A stretch of DNA of 64,000 nt from Candidatus Bathyarchaeota archaeon. Its GTDB lineage: Archaea; Thermoproteota; Bathyarchaeia; TCS64. This document shows, one piece after another, positions 51,521 to 60,360 of this stretch. The stretch's first letter is position 1; every line of letters begins with the position of its first letter. Made by a program: the position numbers and the translations under genes. A model generated the notes under the pieces. That model made no database searches, had not been told where the DNA came from, and saw nothing but the letters and a program-made list of their open reading frames with translations. The stretch covers positions 1 to 64,000 of the forward strand of contig JAOZHP010000031.1 of NCBI GenBank assembly GCA_026014815.1, written 5' to 3'.

Positions 51521-53068
51521 ATGAGTCTCGCAGACCTGCATCGGGACCAAGAGTTCTACTCCCTACTACTAGACTCCATCCAGGACCCCATCAACGTAGT
51601 AGACACAGACCTCAACTACGTGTGGGTCAATCAAGCATTCAGCGATGCAAGAAACCAGTCAAGAGAAGAGATCATAGGCCAGAAATGCTATGACTGGACA
51701 TTCAACCGGGAAGAGCCATGCGAGGGCTGCCCCGTAATCTTGTCCATCGAGGACATGAAGCCCCACGAGAGAATCATGGACTGGACCGACGGCACCACCC
51801 GAAGCGTCGCCTCCCAGCCAATCATACGAGACAACCAGGTAATCGGCGTCATCGAGGTCGCACGAGACCTAACAAACTACCTGAACGAACGGCAACGCTA
51901 CGAGAACACCCTCCTAGCCCTCAACAGGCACGGCTCAGAGATCAATCAGGTGGAAACCGAGTTACAGCTAGGCGAACACCTCTTCAACACCATTGAACAA
52001 CTCCTCGGGTACAGCTTCGGCAGCTTCGGGATACTCAAAGAAAACGCCGTCCATTACATACACGCCGCGGGAATAACCCCAGAGTTCGGGTTCGTACAGC
52101 CATTGGACGGAAAAGGCGTCGTTTTACGGGCTGTTCACAGCAGGGAGACCGTGAATGTCCCTGATACACGCAAGGACCCAGACTACATTAAAAGTCCCCG
52201 GATCCAAGAGGATATGCTCTCCGAGCTTGTGGTCCCCGTTATACTCGACGACGAGGTAGTAGCAGTAATCAACATCGAGAGCACAGAACAAGACGCCTTC
52301 ACAGTACAGGACCAACGCATAATCGAGGCCATAAGCATACACGCCACCGCCGGCATACAGCAAATAAGACACCTCCGAAGACTCACCAAGATGCAAGCAG
52401 CCCACGAGCAAAGCCTCATCAAGGGCTTTAGGCGAGTCTCCAGCATGGTCCGCCACGACCTCAGAACCCCCCTCACAGCCATCGCCAACGCCGCATACCT
52501 ACTCAAAGACGACCCAGGGAACAGAGAACTCAACGAGATAATCGCAAACCGAGCCAAATACATAGACAACATCATCGAGGACTGGAGACAGCAGACCCAC
52601 ACAGGCCACCTGATGAGGGCTGACACTGACATCACCAAGCTGTTCAACGACGCAGTAAACGCCTGCACCATACCCGACAACATAAAAATGAGTCACAACG
52701 TCGCGCCAGACCTCCAGTTCAACCTGGACAAGAACAGCATGATGCGCGTCCTCTGCAACCTCATAGTAAACAGCACCGAGGCAATGCCTCAGGGAGGCAC
52801 GATAACCCTCAAAGCCGAGATCAACGACGACCACCTCATCATATCCGTCACCGACACAGGGCGAGGCATACCCCGACGACACCTAAACAAGATATTCACA
52901 CCCTTCTACACCACCAAGCCAGACGGCATGGGCATCGGCCTCACCTACGTGAAACAAGCAGTCGAAGCCCACAACGGCACCATCACCCTCGACACCAAGT
53001 ACAGAGAAGGCACCACGTTCACCATCACCATCCCCCAAGACCACAGAACCACGCAGACCCACAGCTAA
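51521..53068 (+). CDS. PAS-GAF sensor histidine kinase
   Basis: A 515-residue soluble sensor kinase: PAS (about 10-125, with WTFNREEPCEGCPV, a Cys cluster common in such PAS domains), GAF (about 150-300), HisKA dimerisation domain with the phospho-acceptor in MVRHDLRTPL, and HATPase with NSTEAMPQGG, DTGRGIP and GMGIGLTYV boxes (N, G1, G2). No transmembrane segment, so it senses an internal signal. I prefer ATG 51521 with AAAGGA upstream; ATG 51482 is possible. The open frame continues far upstream but overlaps the CBS and membrane genes and is not protein-like. No response regulator is adjacent. Confidence 0.9.
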   Translation: MSLADLHRDQEFYSLLLDSIQDPINVVDTDLNYVWVNQAFSDARNQSREEIIGQKCYDWTFNREEPCEGCPVILSIEDMKPHERIMDWTDGTTRSVASQPIIRDNQVIGVIEVARDLTNYLNERQRYENTLLALNRHGSEINQVETELQLGEHLFNTIEQLLGYSFGSFGILKENAVHYIHAAGITPEFGFVQPLDGKGVVLRAVHSRETVNVPDTRKDPDYIKSPRIQEDMLSELVVPVILDDEVVAVINIESTEQDAFTVQDQRIIEAISIHATAGIQQIRHLRRLTKMQAAHEQSLIKGFRRVSSMVRHDLRTPLTAIANAAYLLKDDPGNRELNEIIANRAKYIDNIIEDWRQQTHTGHLMRADTDITKLFNDAVNACTIPDNIKMSHNVAPDLQFNLDKNSMMRVLCNLIVNSTEAMPQGGTITLKAEINDDHLIISVTDTGRGIPRRHLNKIFTPFYTTKPDGMGIGLTYVKQAVEAHNGTITLDTKYREGTTFTITIPQDHRTTQTHS

Positions 53069-53105
53069 TACAACTGAACTAAAGTTATCAAGTAAAAAAT
53101 CCAGG

Positions 53106-53591
53106 TTAAGTAAGCCTGATCAGCCGCATATAATCGGTGCCTGACAAGCTGTGAATCATAACCACAATCGAGGTACCCGAACTAAACAAGTCACTCCCTA
53201 TCCACACATATATCGTCGTGCCCTCCCCGCTAGCCAACGAAAACCCTGAATCAGGTATGCTGGTGCCTGTGACGGTAGTACTCGACAATGAACCATTCAC
53301 AGGAATATTATACTCATCTATCGGAACCTTGTTCACGAACGCATACTCAAACGCAGCCCCAGCCGAGCCACTGTTCTTCACCGTGAGAACAATCTCCCAC
53401 CCAGCGTTACCCACCGAAGGAGTATTAATACAGTACCCAGAAGAAATCCCGATCTTCTCGAAGTGAGTGTACTGATTGGTGATCCCACTCATCCAGAAAC
53501 TCGCCGACACAGCGATAGTAATAGCTACAGCCACAAGGATAACCGAAGCGATGACAGGGCTGATGCCCTTCCTATCACTAATGCCCCCCAT
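53106..53591 (-). CDS. Archaeal type IV pilin-like protein
   Basis: A 161-residue secreted, membrane-inserted pilin. The class III signal is DRKG|ISPVIASVILVAVA: prepilin peptidase would cut after G9, leaving the hydrophobic assembly helix (10-33). The rest is a Ser/Thr/Gly-rich beta head with no cysteine pair except C54. Length and N-terminus match archaeal pilin_N proteins of adhesion pili. No pilus assembly ATPase is nearby. It is convergent with the histidine kinase gene. Confidence 0.87.
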   Translation of the reverse strand: MGGISDRKGISPVIASVILVAVAITIAVSASFWMSGITNQYTHFEKIGISSGYCINTPSVGNAGWEIVLTVKNSGSAGAAFEYAFVNKVPIDEYNIPVNGSLSSTTVTGTSIPDSGFSLASGEGTTIYVWIGSDLFSSGTSIVVMIHSLSGTDYMRLIRLT

Positions 53592-53760
53592 TTCCGTCTC
53601 TTAAGATTCAGTGCAGAATAAATCGATTATGAAGCCTTGACCTGTACCAAACATTTACAACCATGAATACGTAGAAGCTAAATTTACTTCGATAACAATC
53701 TATGTTTCTGTTTCATAATCAATAATTATACATCACAAGGTACCAACACCCGGTATAGTG

Positions 53761-54036
53761 ATGTCCATGAGCGAACTGGTTGTACCCAAAAGAGATGAAG
53801 AGTATCAAGCTAACTTCGTCAAACTCTACCAGAAACAGGCATACACAATGGTCGAATTCTGCGTCAACGCCCTAAACTCCGCCGCAAAAAACACACAGGA
53901 ACCGCTGAACGACTCACAGCTAACAAAAGTAATAGAGGGAGAGTTAAACTCCTTAATAAAAGACATAAAGAACCCAAAACTTCTTGAAGAAGTAAAAAAA
54001 ATAACCTTAAAAAAATACCGCAAAATCGAATTATAA
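53761..54036 (+). CDS. Small unknown helical protein
   Basis: A 91-residue soluble helical protein with no recognised family. The N-terminal part (VPKRDEEYQANFVKLYQKQ) is amphipathic and the C-terminus is lysine-rich (VKKITLKKYRKIEL), so nucleic-acid or protein contact is possible. The start may be GTG 53758, ATG 53761 or ATG 53767. A TATA-like AATTATACAT lies about 25-35 bases upstream, fitting a leaderless mRNA. Confidence 0.5.
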   Translation: MSMSELVVPKRDEEYQANFVKLYQKQAYTMVEFCVNALNSAAKNTQEPLNDSQLTKVIEGELNSLIKDIKNPKLLEEVKKITLKKYRKIEL

Positions 54037-54166
54037 TAATATTAACTAACAAACTGAAGATTAATAAAAAACATCTCAATTAACAAATATTTACGTTAAG
54101 TTTATCAATCACCTGACCAAGAGAAAGCTGGGCGAGCGAGGTGCAACGAATTGAACAGTGATTACC

Positions 54167-54406
54167 ATGAAGTATTGGTTAAACATCGACAAGTCATCAA
54201 AAACCACAAAGCTCCACAAGGATCCATGCCGGTTCTGTAAACCACACAACCAGAGCAACAAAGGAATAAACGGCCTCAAACGACTGGGAGGATGGTTCAG
54301 ATTCAAAACAATAGCGGAAGCCAAAACATACCACAAAAACCATCACCCAGAATACCTGTGGCACCCATGCAGAATCTGCACCAAAAAACTAGAGGCGAAC
54401 CTATGA
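54167..54406 (+). CDS. Small zinc-binding protein of unknown function
   Basis: A 79-residue protein starting MKYWLNID. It has DPCRFCKPH in the first half and HPCRICTKK near the end, two CxxC knuckles with nearby His residues that probably bind one zinc, around GGWFRFKTIAEAKTYHKNHH. The layout resembles small treble-clef or HNH-like zinc proteins, but no catalytic motif is certain. The stop overlaps the next start (ATGA), so it is translationally coupled to the 54403 gene. Confidence 0.6.
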   Translation: MKYWLNIDKSSKTTKLHKDPCRFCKPHNQSNKGINGLKRLGGWFRFKTIAEAKTYHKNHHPEYLWHPCRICTKKLEANL

Positions 54407-54639
54407 GCTTCACCGATGAACTCTACACCGGACTCATAGACAAACTCAACAGCTACCCCATCGAGTCCATACAGAAGACACTGAAAGGCCGAGAGATCAC
54501 AAAACACGAAATCCCCGAAGTATTCACCATGCTCAAGATGATGAAGAACATCGAACAAGACCTATCCCGGCTCAGACAAGACATCGAGATGAAGATATTC
54601 AAGATACGCCTCGAAGACCACATACAAGACCAAATCTGA
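54403..54639 (+). CDS. Small coiled protein coupled to the zinc protein
   Basis: A 78-residue helical protein, MSFTDELYTGLIDKLNSYPI then SIQKTLKGREITKHEIP and a C-terminal coil (MKNIEQDLSRLRQDIEMKIF). No membrane segment or family recognised. Its ATG overlaps the stop of the preceding zinc protein gene, which strongly suggests that the two products act together. The 403-base gap that follows (54640-55042) holds only the TFB promoter as far as I can see. Confidence 0.55.
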   Translation: MSFTDELYTGLIDKLNSYPIESIQKTLKGREITKHEIPEVFTMLKMMKNIEQDLSRLRQDIEMKIFKIRLEDHIQDQI

Positions 54640-54960
54640 CCCATACCACCTAACAAGGGGGTAGCACGGAAAATGAAATCCAAGCCTTATCCGTGAAAAC
54701 AAGCCCCAGAACAGCCCAAATTACTCCATAATACACAATAAAAGCGACAAGGCAACCGAGTATGAAAAAAGGTTCATTACATCAATCCTGAAATAATTTT
54801 TTTTCTCAATATTACAGGTTACTTGAAGCGGAATAGCGGCCCACCATCATGAAATAAAAAAACCAGACAAGTCACTGCAGCTGTACCCGACAACACATTA
54901 ATGACGACGACCGACACACCCCCCCGCTACACACAGGAAACAGAGTCCCCACCGATCCAC

Positions 54961-54969
54961 AAATATAAG
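54961..54969 (+). promoter_or_regulatory. TATA box of the TFB-CBS operon
   Basis: AAATATAAG, predicting initiation near 54990 and a leader of about 50 bases before the GTG start at 55043, which has AAGGGGAT as a ribosome-binding site. Confidence 0.5.
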
Positions 54970-55042
54970 GATTGTAGATCAAACCCACAAACAAGGCAAT
55001 ATAGGCACCACCACCTCCAATCCTACTTCAAAGGGGATAACC

Positions 55043-55963
55043 GTGTCAGCAACACTTGAAAACAAAACATGCGAAGAATGCGGCTCCGCAGACATCGTAA
55101 CCGACAAAGAGACCGGAGAACTCGTATGCACCGCATGCGGAACCGTACTAGTCGAAAACCTAATAGACACAGGACCCGAGTGGCGAGCCTTCGACCTCGA
55201 CCAACAACAAAAACTCACAAGAGTCGGAGCACCCCTAACCCTCACCATCCACGACAAAGGCCTAAGCACCATGATCAGCTGGCAAAACCAAGACGCCACA
55301 GGCCGAAAACTAAAACCCGAGGAACAAGAACGCCAATACAGACTCAGAAAATGGCAGCGACGCACAAGCAGCAACGACTCCACGCAACGCAACCTCACCC
55401 ACGCACTATCTGAAATGAACCGCATCGCCAACAAGCTCAACCTCCCTAAACCAGTCGTCGAGACAGCCGCCATGATATACAGACGCGCCATACAGAAACA
55501 ACTCATCAGAGGCCGAACCATCCAAAGCGTCGTCGCGTCAGCCCTCTACATGTCATGCAGACAATGCAACGTCATCCGCAGCCTCGAAGACGTAGCAAAA
55601 GCAGCCAACATCACCAGAAAAGAAGCAGCACGCAACTACCGATTCCTCTACAAGGAACTCAAAACAGATGTACCACCCGTCAACAGAGACAACCTCATCA
55701 CTAAATTCGTCAGCAAGCTCAGAATCACAGGGCGAACAGAGCAACTCGCACGCCAGATACTCAAGCAGGCAAGCGACAAGAAACTCACCATAGGCAGAGC
55801 ACCCGAAGGAATCACAGCAGCATGCATCTACATCGCCTGCAAAATCAACATGGAAGAACGCACCCAAGGCGAGATAGCAAAAACCGCACAGATAACCGAA
55901 GTAACCATCAGAAACAGGTACAAAGAACTCATCAAGAACCTGGACTTCATAGTGGAGCTATAA
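55043..55963 (+). CDS. tfb: Transcription initiation factor TFB (TFIIB homologue)
   Basis: A 306-residue TFB that recruits RNA polymerase to TBP-bound promoters. It has an N-terminal zinc ribbon (C10-x2-C13 ... C29-x2-C32), a B-reader/linker (DTGPEWRAFDLDQQ) and two cyclin-like repeats (about 115-205 and 210-306, RSLEDVAKAANI, QGEIAKTAQITEVTIRNRY, the BRE-contacting helix). The start is GTG. The gene is extremely C- and A-rich. A CBS protein gene follows after two bases in the same operon, which is unusual. Confidence 0.97.
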   Translation: MSATLENKTCEECGSADIVTDKETGELVCTACGTVLVENLIDTGPEWRAFDLDQQQKLTRVGAPLTLTIHDKGLSTMISWQNQDATGRKLKPEEQERQYRLRKWQRRTSSNDSTQRNLTHALSEMNRIANKLNLPKPVVETAAMIYRRAIQKQLIRGRTIQSVVASALYMSCRQCNVIRSLEDVAKAANITRKEAARNYRFLYKELKTDVPPVNRDNLITKFVSKLRITGRTEQLARQILKQASDKKLTIGRAPEGITAACIYIACKINMEERTQGEIAKTAQITEVTIRNRYKELIKNLDFIVEL

Positions 55964-55965
55964 AA

Positions 55966-56409
55966 ATGAGACCCGAGGTACGCCACTTCATGAACCGTGA
56001 CCCAGTCACCATCACAAGCGACTACACCGTACGCGACACAGCGCAAATGATGATCGACTTCGGCTTAGAGACACTAATAGTCACCGAGGACGACGAGATA
56101 CTGGGCGCAGTCACCTACAGGGACCTCCTGGAGTACCTCATGTACCCAACATTCAACCCCGACACCGTCACCGTAGGAGAGATAACAGACGAAGAAATCA
56201 CCCTCGTCAGACCCACCACAAGCCTCAGCGACTGCGCCGAAATAATGCTAGAAACAGACAAAGCAGCACTACCAGTCGTAGACAGCGAGCTCAGAGGCTA
56301 CATCAGCTACACAGACATACTCAAACTAGTCTACAGGATAAGCAACGTCGAGGCAGACGAGGTAGAGCCCGAAGCAAAGCCCTTCGACACAGGCTACTAC
56401 ATCATATAG
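55966..56409 (+). CDS. Two-CBS-domain (Bateman module) protein
   Basis: A 147-residue protein that is essentially a Bateman module: CBS1 (MNRDPVTITSDYTVRDTAQM ... ILGAVTYRDLLEYLM) and CBS2 (ITLVRPTTSLSDCAEIML ... LRGYISYTDILKLVYR). Such modules bind AMP, ATP or SAM and report energy state. It starts 2 bases after the tfb stop, so it is cotranscribed with a general transcription factor. A role in tuning transcription to energy charge is an inference. The 3' end overlaps the convergent methyltransferase gene by 8 bases. Confidence 0.88.
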   Translation: MRPEVRHFMNRDPVTITSDYTVRDTAQMMIDFGLETLIVTEDDEILGAVTYRDLLEYLMYPTFNPDTVTVGEITDEEITLVRPTTSLSDCAEIMLETDKAALPVVDSELRGYISYTDILKLVYRISNVEADEVEPEAKPFDTGYYII

Positions 56410-57049
56410 GCTTACGGAAGTTCAACTGGTATACCAAGAAACCTCCAAACTCTTTTTCCAACACAAACCCCGCCTCCCCAGCCCATCGCTTCTCAATACG
56501 CCTCAAGGGGTAATCAGGATCAAAAAACAGCTCACACAAACATAGCAACCCACCAGGCCTCAAGACCCTGAAACACTCACGAAGAGCCCTCACAGGATCA
56601 GGAATCTCAGGGAGACAAGCGATCATAAAAACGCGGTCAACCGAGTCATCCATGAAACTAAAGTTATATGCATCATCGATACGAGGCTCAACGTTATCTA
56701 TTCCCTCCCGTTCAACTCTTTCCCTGAGCCTCTCAAACACATAATCAGAGATATCACAAGCATAAACAGTCCCAGGAGCTACTCTCCGAGCCACCGCAAA
56801 CGTATAACTTCCCTTCCCGGGACCCACCTCCACCACCGTCATCCCAGGTTCAAGCATCATCCGGTCCGCGATCACCTCAGGATCCTGAAGGAAACGCCTC
56901 CTCAACGGGTTATCGATAACCTGAGTCAAGAACGATGGAATCGGGAAACGATAATACCGCCTGACGAGACGACCCACCGTCATCGCCAACAAAAAATACC
57001 CAAAAACAACGTACAGGAGCACCAATAGCGCATTCAAGACTACTCCCAC
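56402..57049 (-). CDS. Class I SAM-dependent methyltransferase with N-terminal membrane anchor
   Basis: A 215-residue protein: one transmembrane helix (about 4-26, VLNALLVLLYVVFGYFLLAM) then a Rossmann methyltransferase with motif I VVEVGPGKGSYTF (about 72-84), motif II YACDIS and a motif IV/post region FSFMDDSVDRVF. The anchored arrangement suggests a lipid or membrane-associated substrate, possibly a quinone-like or polar-lipid head. No substrate-specific motif is visible. Confidence 0.83.
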   Translation of the reverse strand: MGVVLNALLVLLYVVFGYFLLAMTVGRLVRRYYRFPIPSFLTQVIDNPLRRRFLQDPEVIADRMMLEPGMTVVEVGPGKGSYTFAVARRVAPGTVYACDISDYVFERLRERVEREGIDNVEPRIDDAYNFSFMDDSVDRVFMIACLPEIPDPVRALRECFRVLRPGGLLCLCELFFDPDYPLRRIEKRWAGEAGFVLEKEFGGFLVYQLNFRKPI

Positions 57050-57098
57050 AAAAGACTCACGTTTAAAGTTTTTAACGCTTCAACTCCATGAAAACCAT

Positions 57099-58184
57099 AT
57101 GACATATAGGGTCGCCATAGTCAAGACCACCAACGGCGTCAAGGAAGCCACCAAGGAAGCCATCAGGCTCCTAGGAGGCATCAGCAAATTCATAAACCTA
57201 GGTGAGACCACCCTCCTCAAGCCAAACCTCTTCACAGTCAAAGGACCCGAGACAGGCGCCACCACCGACATGCAGATAGTCCTAGCCACCGCCGAGCTAC
57301 TCCAAACGCAAGGCAGCCACTGCATCATCGGAGAATGCCCAGCCACCGCCAGCTACACACGACCCGACATAGTCTTCGACGAACTCGGAGTAAGAAAACT
57401 CAGCGAAGCCAACGGCATCGAGATCAACGTCCTAGACAGAGACCCACCAGTCAAGGTCGAGATAAAAGGCGTCGTCAAGAACGAGTTCTGGTACCCCGAG
57501 ACCGCCATGAAACACCCCATAATCAACTTCCCCAAACTCAAGACCCACTCCCTCACCACCCTCACCTGCGCAGTCAAAAACCTCTTCGGGCTCCAGCAAG
57601 GAGGCACCAAGGCCCACCACCACGTAACCGTAGGCAACGACGCCGAATCCTTCAGCCACCTACTCCTCGACATCTACCAAGGAATCAAACCCCAGTGCAG
57701 ACTCCACGTAGTCGACGCCCACATAGCCATGGAAGGAGAAGGACCCTCATCAGGAGACCCCGTTCCACTAGGCCTCATAATCGCAGGCGCAGACGCGGTA
57801 GCGGTCGACCTAGTCTCCGCAGCCATAATGGGCTGGGACCCCGTCAACGAGGTTGGCACAAACTACCTCGCAATCCAACGAGGAATAGGACCTGCAGGCC
57901 TCCACGAAGTAGAGATTCTCGGCGAGTCAATCGACAACGTCAAGACCCCGATGAAGAAGCCTGAGATACATCAGGACGGTCAGATGTTTATCGACATCCG
58001 CATGCCCATAATAGTGGACACCGACAACTGTATAGCATGCGGCGTCTGCGCCAAGGTATGCCCAGCAGGCGTCATAACGATAGCGGAGACCCCGGAGTTC
58101 AACATGGATAAATGCATCCAGTGCTTCTGCTGCGTCGAGCTATGCCCCCACAAAGCCCTCAAGGCGGTGCGACCCGATGAGTGA
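57099..58184 (+). CDS. DUF362 protein with two C-terminal 4Fe-4S clusters
   Basis: A 361-residue DUF362 protein. The DUF362 core (about 1-290) contains TLLKPNLF, IINFPKLKTHSLTTLTCAVKNLFG and AGADAVAVDLVSAAIMGWDP. A ferredoxin-type tail holds two 4Fe-4S motifs: CIACGVCAKVCPAG and CIQCFCCVELCPHKA. It is therefore an iron-sulfur redox protein, with electron partner unknown. It overlaps the HIT gene by 8 bases. Compared with the DUF362 protein at 1224 it is shorter in the core but carries the clusters. Confidence 0.88.
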   Translation: MTYRVAIVKTTNGVKEATKEAIRLLGGISKFINLGETTLLKPNLFTVKGPETGATTDMQIVLATAELLQTQGSHCIIGECPATASYTRPDIVFDELGVRKLSEANGIEINVLDRDPPVKVEIKGVVKNEFWYPETAMKHPIINFPKLKTHSLTTLTCAVKNLFGLQQGGTKAHHHVTVGNDAESFSHLLLDIYQGIKPQCRLHVVDAHIAMEGEGPSSGDPVPLGLIIAGADAVAVDLVSAAIMGWDPVNEVGTNYLAIQRGIGPAGLHEVEILGESIDNVKTPMKKPEIHQDGQMFIDIRMPIIVDTDNCIACGVCAKVCPAGVITIAETPEFNMDKCIQCFCCVELCPHKALKAVRPDE

Positions 58185-58620
58185 AGACTGCCTCTTCTGC
58201 AGGATAGCCAAAAACAAGGAACCCAATTACAGGGTATACGAGGACGACAACGTAGTGGCGTTCCTAGACATCCATCCCATATCTGACGGTCACACCCTCC
58301 TGATCCCAAAGACACACGCTGTAATGGTGGAGGACCTGCCAGACGAGGACTATCAAGCCCTCTTCAACGCGTTGAAGAAGCTCATCAAGCCCATCCAGAA
58401 CGCCATGAACGCCACGGATAGCAACATAACCATCAACAACGGAAGAAAAGCCGGCCAAATAATCCCACACGTCCACATCCACGTCATCCCGAGAACATCA
58501 ATGATCAAAGACAGACTCTTCAGCGCAATAGGCAGAGCCAAGCCTAGACCAAAAACCTACTTTGAGGAAATCGCGCGAAAGATAAGAGAAAAGATTTCAG
58601 AGGAAACCAGTGAAAACTAG
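58177..58620 (+). CDS. HIT-family nucleotide hydrolase
   Basis: A 147-residue histidine-triad protein that hydrolyses nucleotide phosphoramidates or AMP-linked compounds. Near the N-terminus is CLFCRIAKN, a zinc-type CxxC seen in many HINT proteins, then LIPKTHAV and the catalytic triad HVHIHVIP. The start overlaps the DUF362 stop by 8 bases, so the two are coupled. The 3' end overlaps the convergent CoA-disulfide-reductase-like gene by 4 bases. Confidence 0.93.
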   Translation: MSEDCLFCRIAKNKEPNYRVYEDDNVVAFLDIHPISDGHTLLIPKTHAVMVEDLPDEDYQALFNALKKLIKPIQNAMNATDSNITINNGRKAGQIIPHVHIHVIPRTSMIKDRLFSAIGRAKPRPKTYFEEIARKIREKISEETSEN

Positions 58621-60314
58621 AACATGGCGGTGAGGTACTCTGGGAAAGGCCATGCAACGAGACAGCCGTCAAGGAACTTTACGTCATCAAAGCCAAGACC
58701 CCTGAGAATCCTCTCAGCGTTATACGCTCTAACCCCGATGATACAGATAGTAACTATTTCCTTCCCACTAGGGATCTCATCCACACGTGCTTCAAGCTCA
58801 TCCACCGGAATATTCACAGTCCTTTCATCCCTGAAGGTGCATGCCTCGCATTCATTCTCACGCCTGATATCCAGAAGCACAAAATCCTCGTCACTATCCA
58901 GTTTAGCCTTCAACTCCATAGCGCTGATACCATGAGCGTTGCCCTGAATCTTGTTCCTGAGCACGTTAGCAGCGTGACCTATACCGTCAATAGCGGTACT
59001 ATAAGGAGGCGCGTAACCCAGATCAAGGTCAGCGACAGCCTTCAGGTTAGACCCGAATGTGATCGCGGTAGCAGCCACATCGATGCGTTTGATACCGTCA
59101 CCCTCGCCAACCACCTGGCATCCAAGCAGCCTACAGCTCTCCCGGTCAGCCACCAGCTTGATCACAGTGTATTTGGCACCCGGAATATAGCTGCTGTAAT
59201 CATACCTCGGAGCCACAGTCGTCACAACATCGTAACCAAGCTCCCTAGCCTTTCTCTCAGTGAGGCCAGTAGTACCGCAGTTATGCCCGAGGATTTTAAA
59301 GACAGCCGTCCCCAGCACCCCGGGGAACCTTGTTCCCATTCCGTGAATGTTATCCGCGATGATCCTGCCATGCTTGTTAGCGGTGCTACCGAGGGGAACA
59401 AACACCTTCTCACCTGACACCAGATGGGTGCATTCCACACAGTCACCGCCTGCGTAGATATCAGGATCACTGGTTTGCATGTACTCGTTAACAGCTATAG
59501 CCCTCGAAGGACCGATATCCAGACCTGCGTCCACTGCTAGCTCAGTGTTAGGCCTGACGCCGATCGCGATTATCACAATATCTGCATCGACTCTCCTTCC
59601 GTCACCAGTCTCAACGCCGGCAACCTTTCCCGAGCCGTCGCCAATGATTCTGCTAACCGCGCTGCCCTTCACGATAGTTACACCCTTATCTTCTAGGTAT
59701 TTTTCCAGAAGCAGCGCCATCTCCTCATCCAGAAGAGCTGGTACGATGTACGGCATCATCTCAAGCACAGTGACCTCGCAGCCTCTCGCCACGAAGGCGC
59801 CACATGTCTCAATACCGATGAGTCCTCCTCCGACCACGGCCACCTTCTTGGCTCCCGCATCCACTGCCATCTTTATCGCCTTGGCATCATGTGGAGTATA
59901 CAGCCTGTGAACCCCCTTGAGGTCGGTTCCCTCCATACGCGGCACAAAGGGCCTAGCGCCAGTGCCCAACACAAGCTTATCATAAGGTAGATCCCGTGTC
60001 TCATCATTTCTGAGGTCCTTCACGGTGACGGTCTTATCCTCCCTGTTGATCTTGAGGGCCTCCGTCATGTCGTAGACCGTCACGTTCTTGTTCCTCTTGA
60101 AGAAGGAGGCATCCCTGATGGTGACGCCGCCGAGAAGCTCCTCGTATTCCTTGATAATGTCCTCTATGTAGAAGGGCATCCCACAGCCGGCGTAGCTCAG
60201 CAGGTCACCTCTCTCAACTATAGTGATCTCGGCGTCCGGCTCAAGCCTCCTAAGCCTCGCAGCCGTCTTTGGGCCCGTAGCGACACCGCCGATAATGAGA
60301 ATGTTTTTCGCCAA
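58617..60314 (-). CDS. FAD-dependent CoA-disulfide reductase/NADH oxidase-like protein with C-terminal rhodanese domain
   Basis: A 565-residue flavoprotein. The FAD-binding Rossmann motif is IIGGVATGPKTAARLRR. The single redox cysteine typical of CoA-disulfide reductase/NADH oxidase is C44 (SYAGCGMPFYI). The NAD(P) motif is VVGGGLIGIETCGA. The C-terminal 100 residues are a rhodanese domain with its own cysteine in ICIIGVRAY. This fused form (CoADR-RHD) reduces CoA disulfides or polysulfides and is tied to sulfur metabolism in anaerobes. Polysulfide or per-CoA reduction is therefore likely, but the electron acceptor is not proven. Confidence 0.92.
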   Translation of the reverse strand: MAKNILIIGGVATGPKTAARLRRLEPDAEITIVERGDLLSYAGCGMPFYIEDIIKEYEELLGGVTIRDASFFKRNKNVTVYDMTEALKINREDKTVTVKDLRNDETRDLPYDKLVLGTGARPFVPRMEGTDLKGVHRLYTPHDAKAIKMAVDAGAKKVAVVGGGLIGIETCGAFVARGCEVTVLEMMPYIVPALLDEEMALLLEKYLEDKGVTIVKGSAVSRIIGDGSGKVAGVETGDGRRVDADIVIIAIGVRPNTELAVDAGLDIGPSRAIAVNEYMQTSDPDIYAGGDCVECTHLVSGEKVFVPLGSTANKHGRIIADNIHGMGTRFPGVLGTAVFKILGHNCGTTGLTERKARELGYDVVTTVAPRYDYSSYIPGAKYTVIKLVADRESCRLLGCQVVGEGDGIKRIDVAATAITFGSNLKAVADLDLGYAPPYSTAIDGIGHAANVLRNKIQGNAHGISAMELKAKLDSDEDFVLLDIRRENECEACTFRDERTVNIPVDELEARVDEIPSGKEIVTICIIGVRAYNAERILRGLGFDDVKFLDGCLVAWPFPEYLTAMF

Positions 60315-60360
60315 TTTAGATTCCTAAAAAATGAATACGGGTCCAATATATAGAGTAGGG

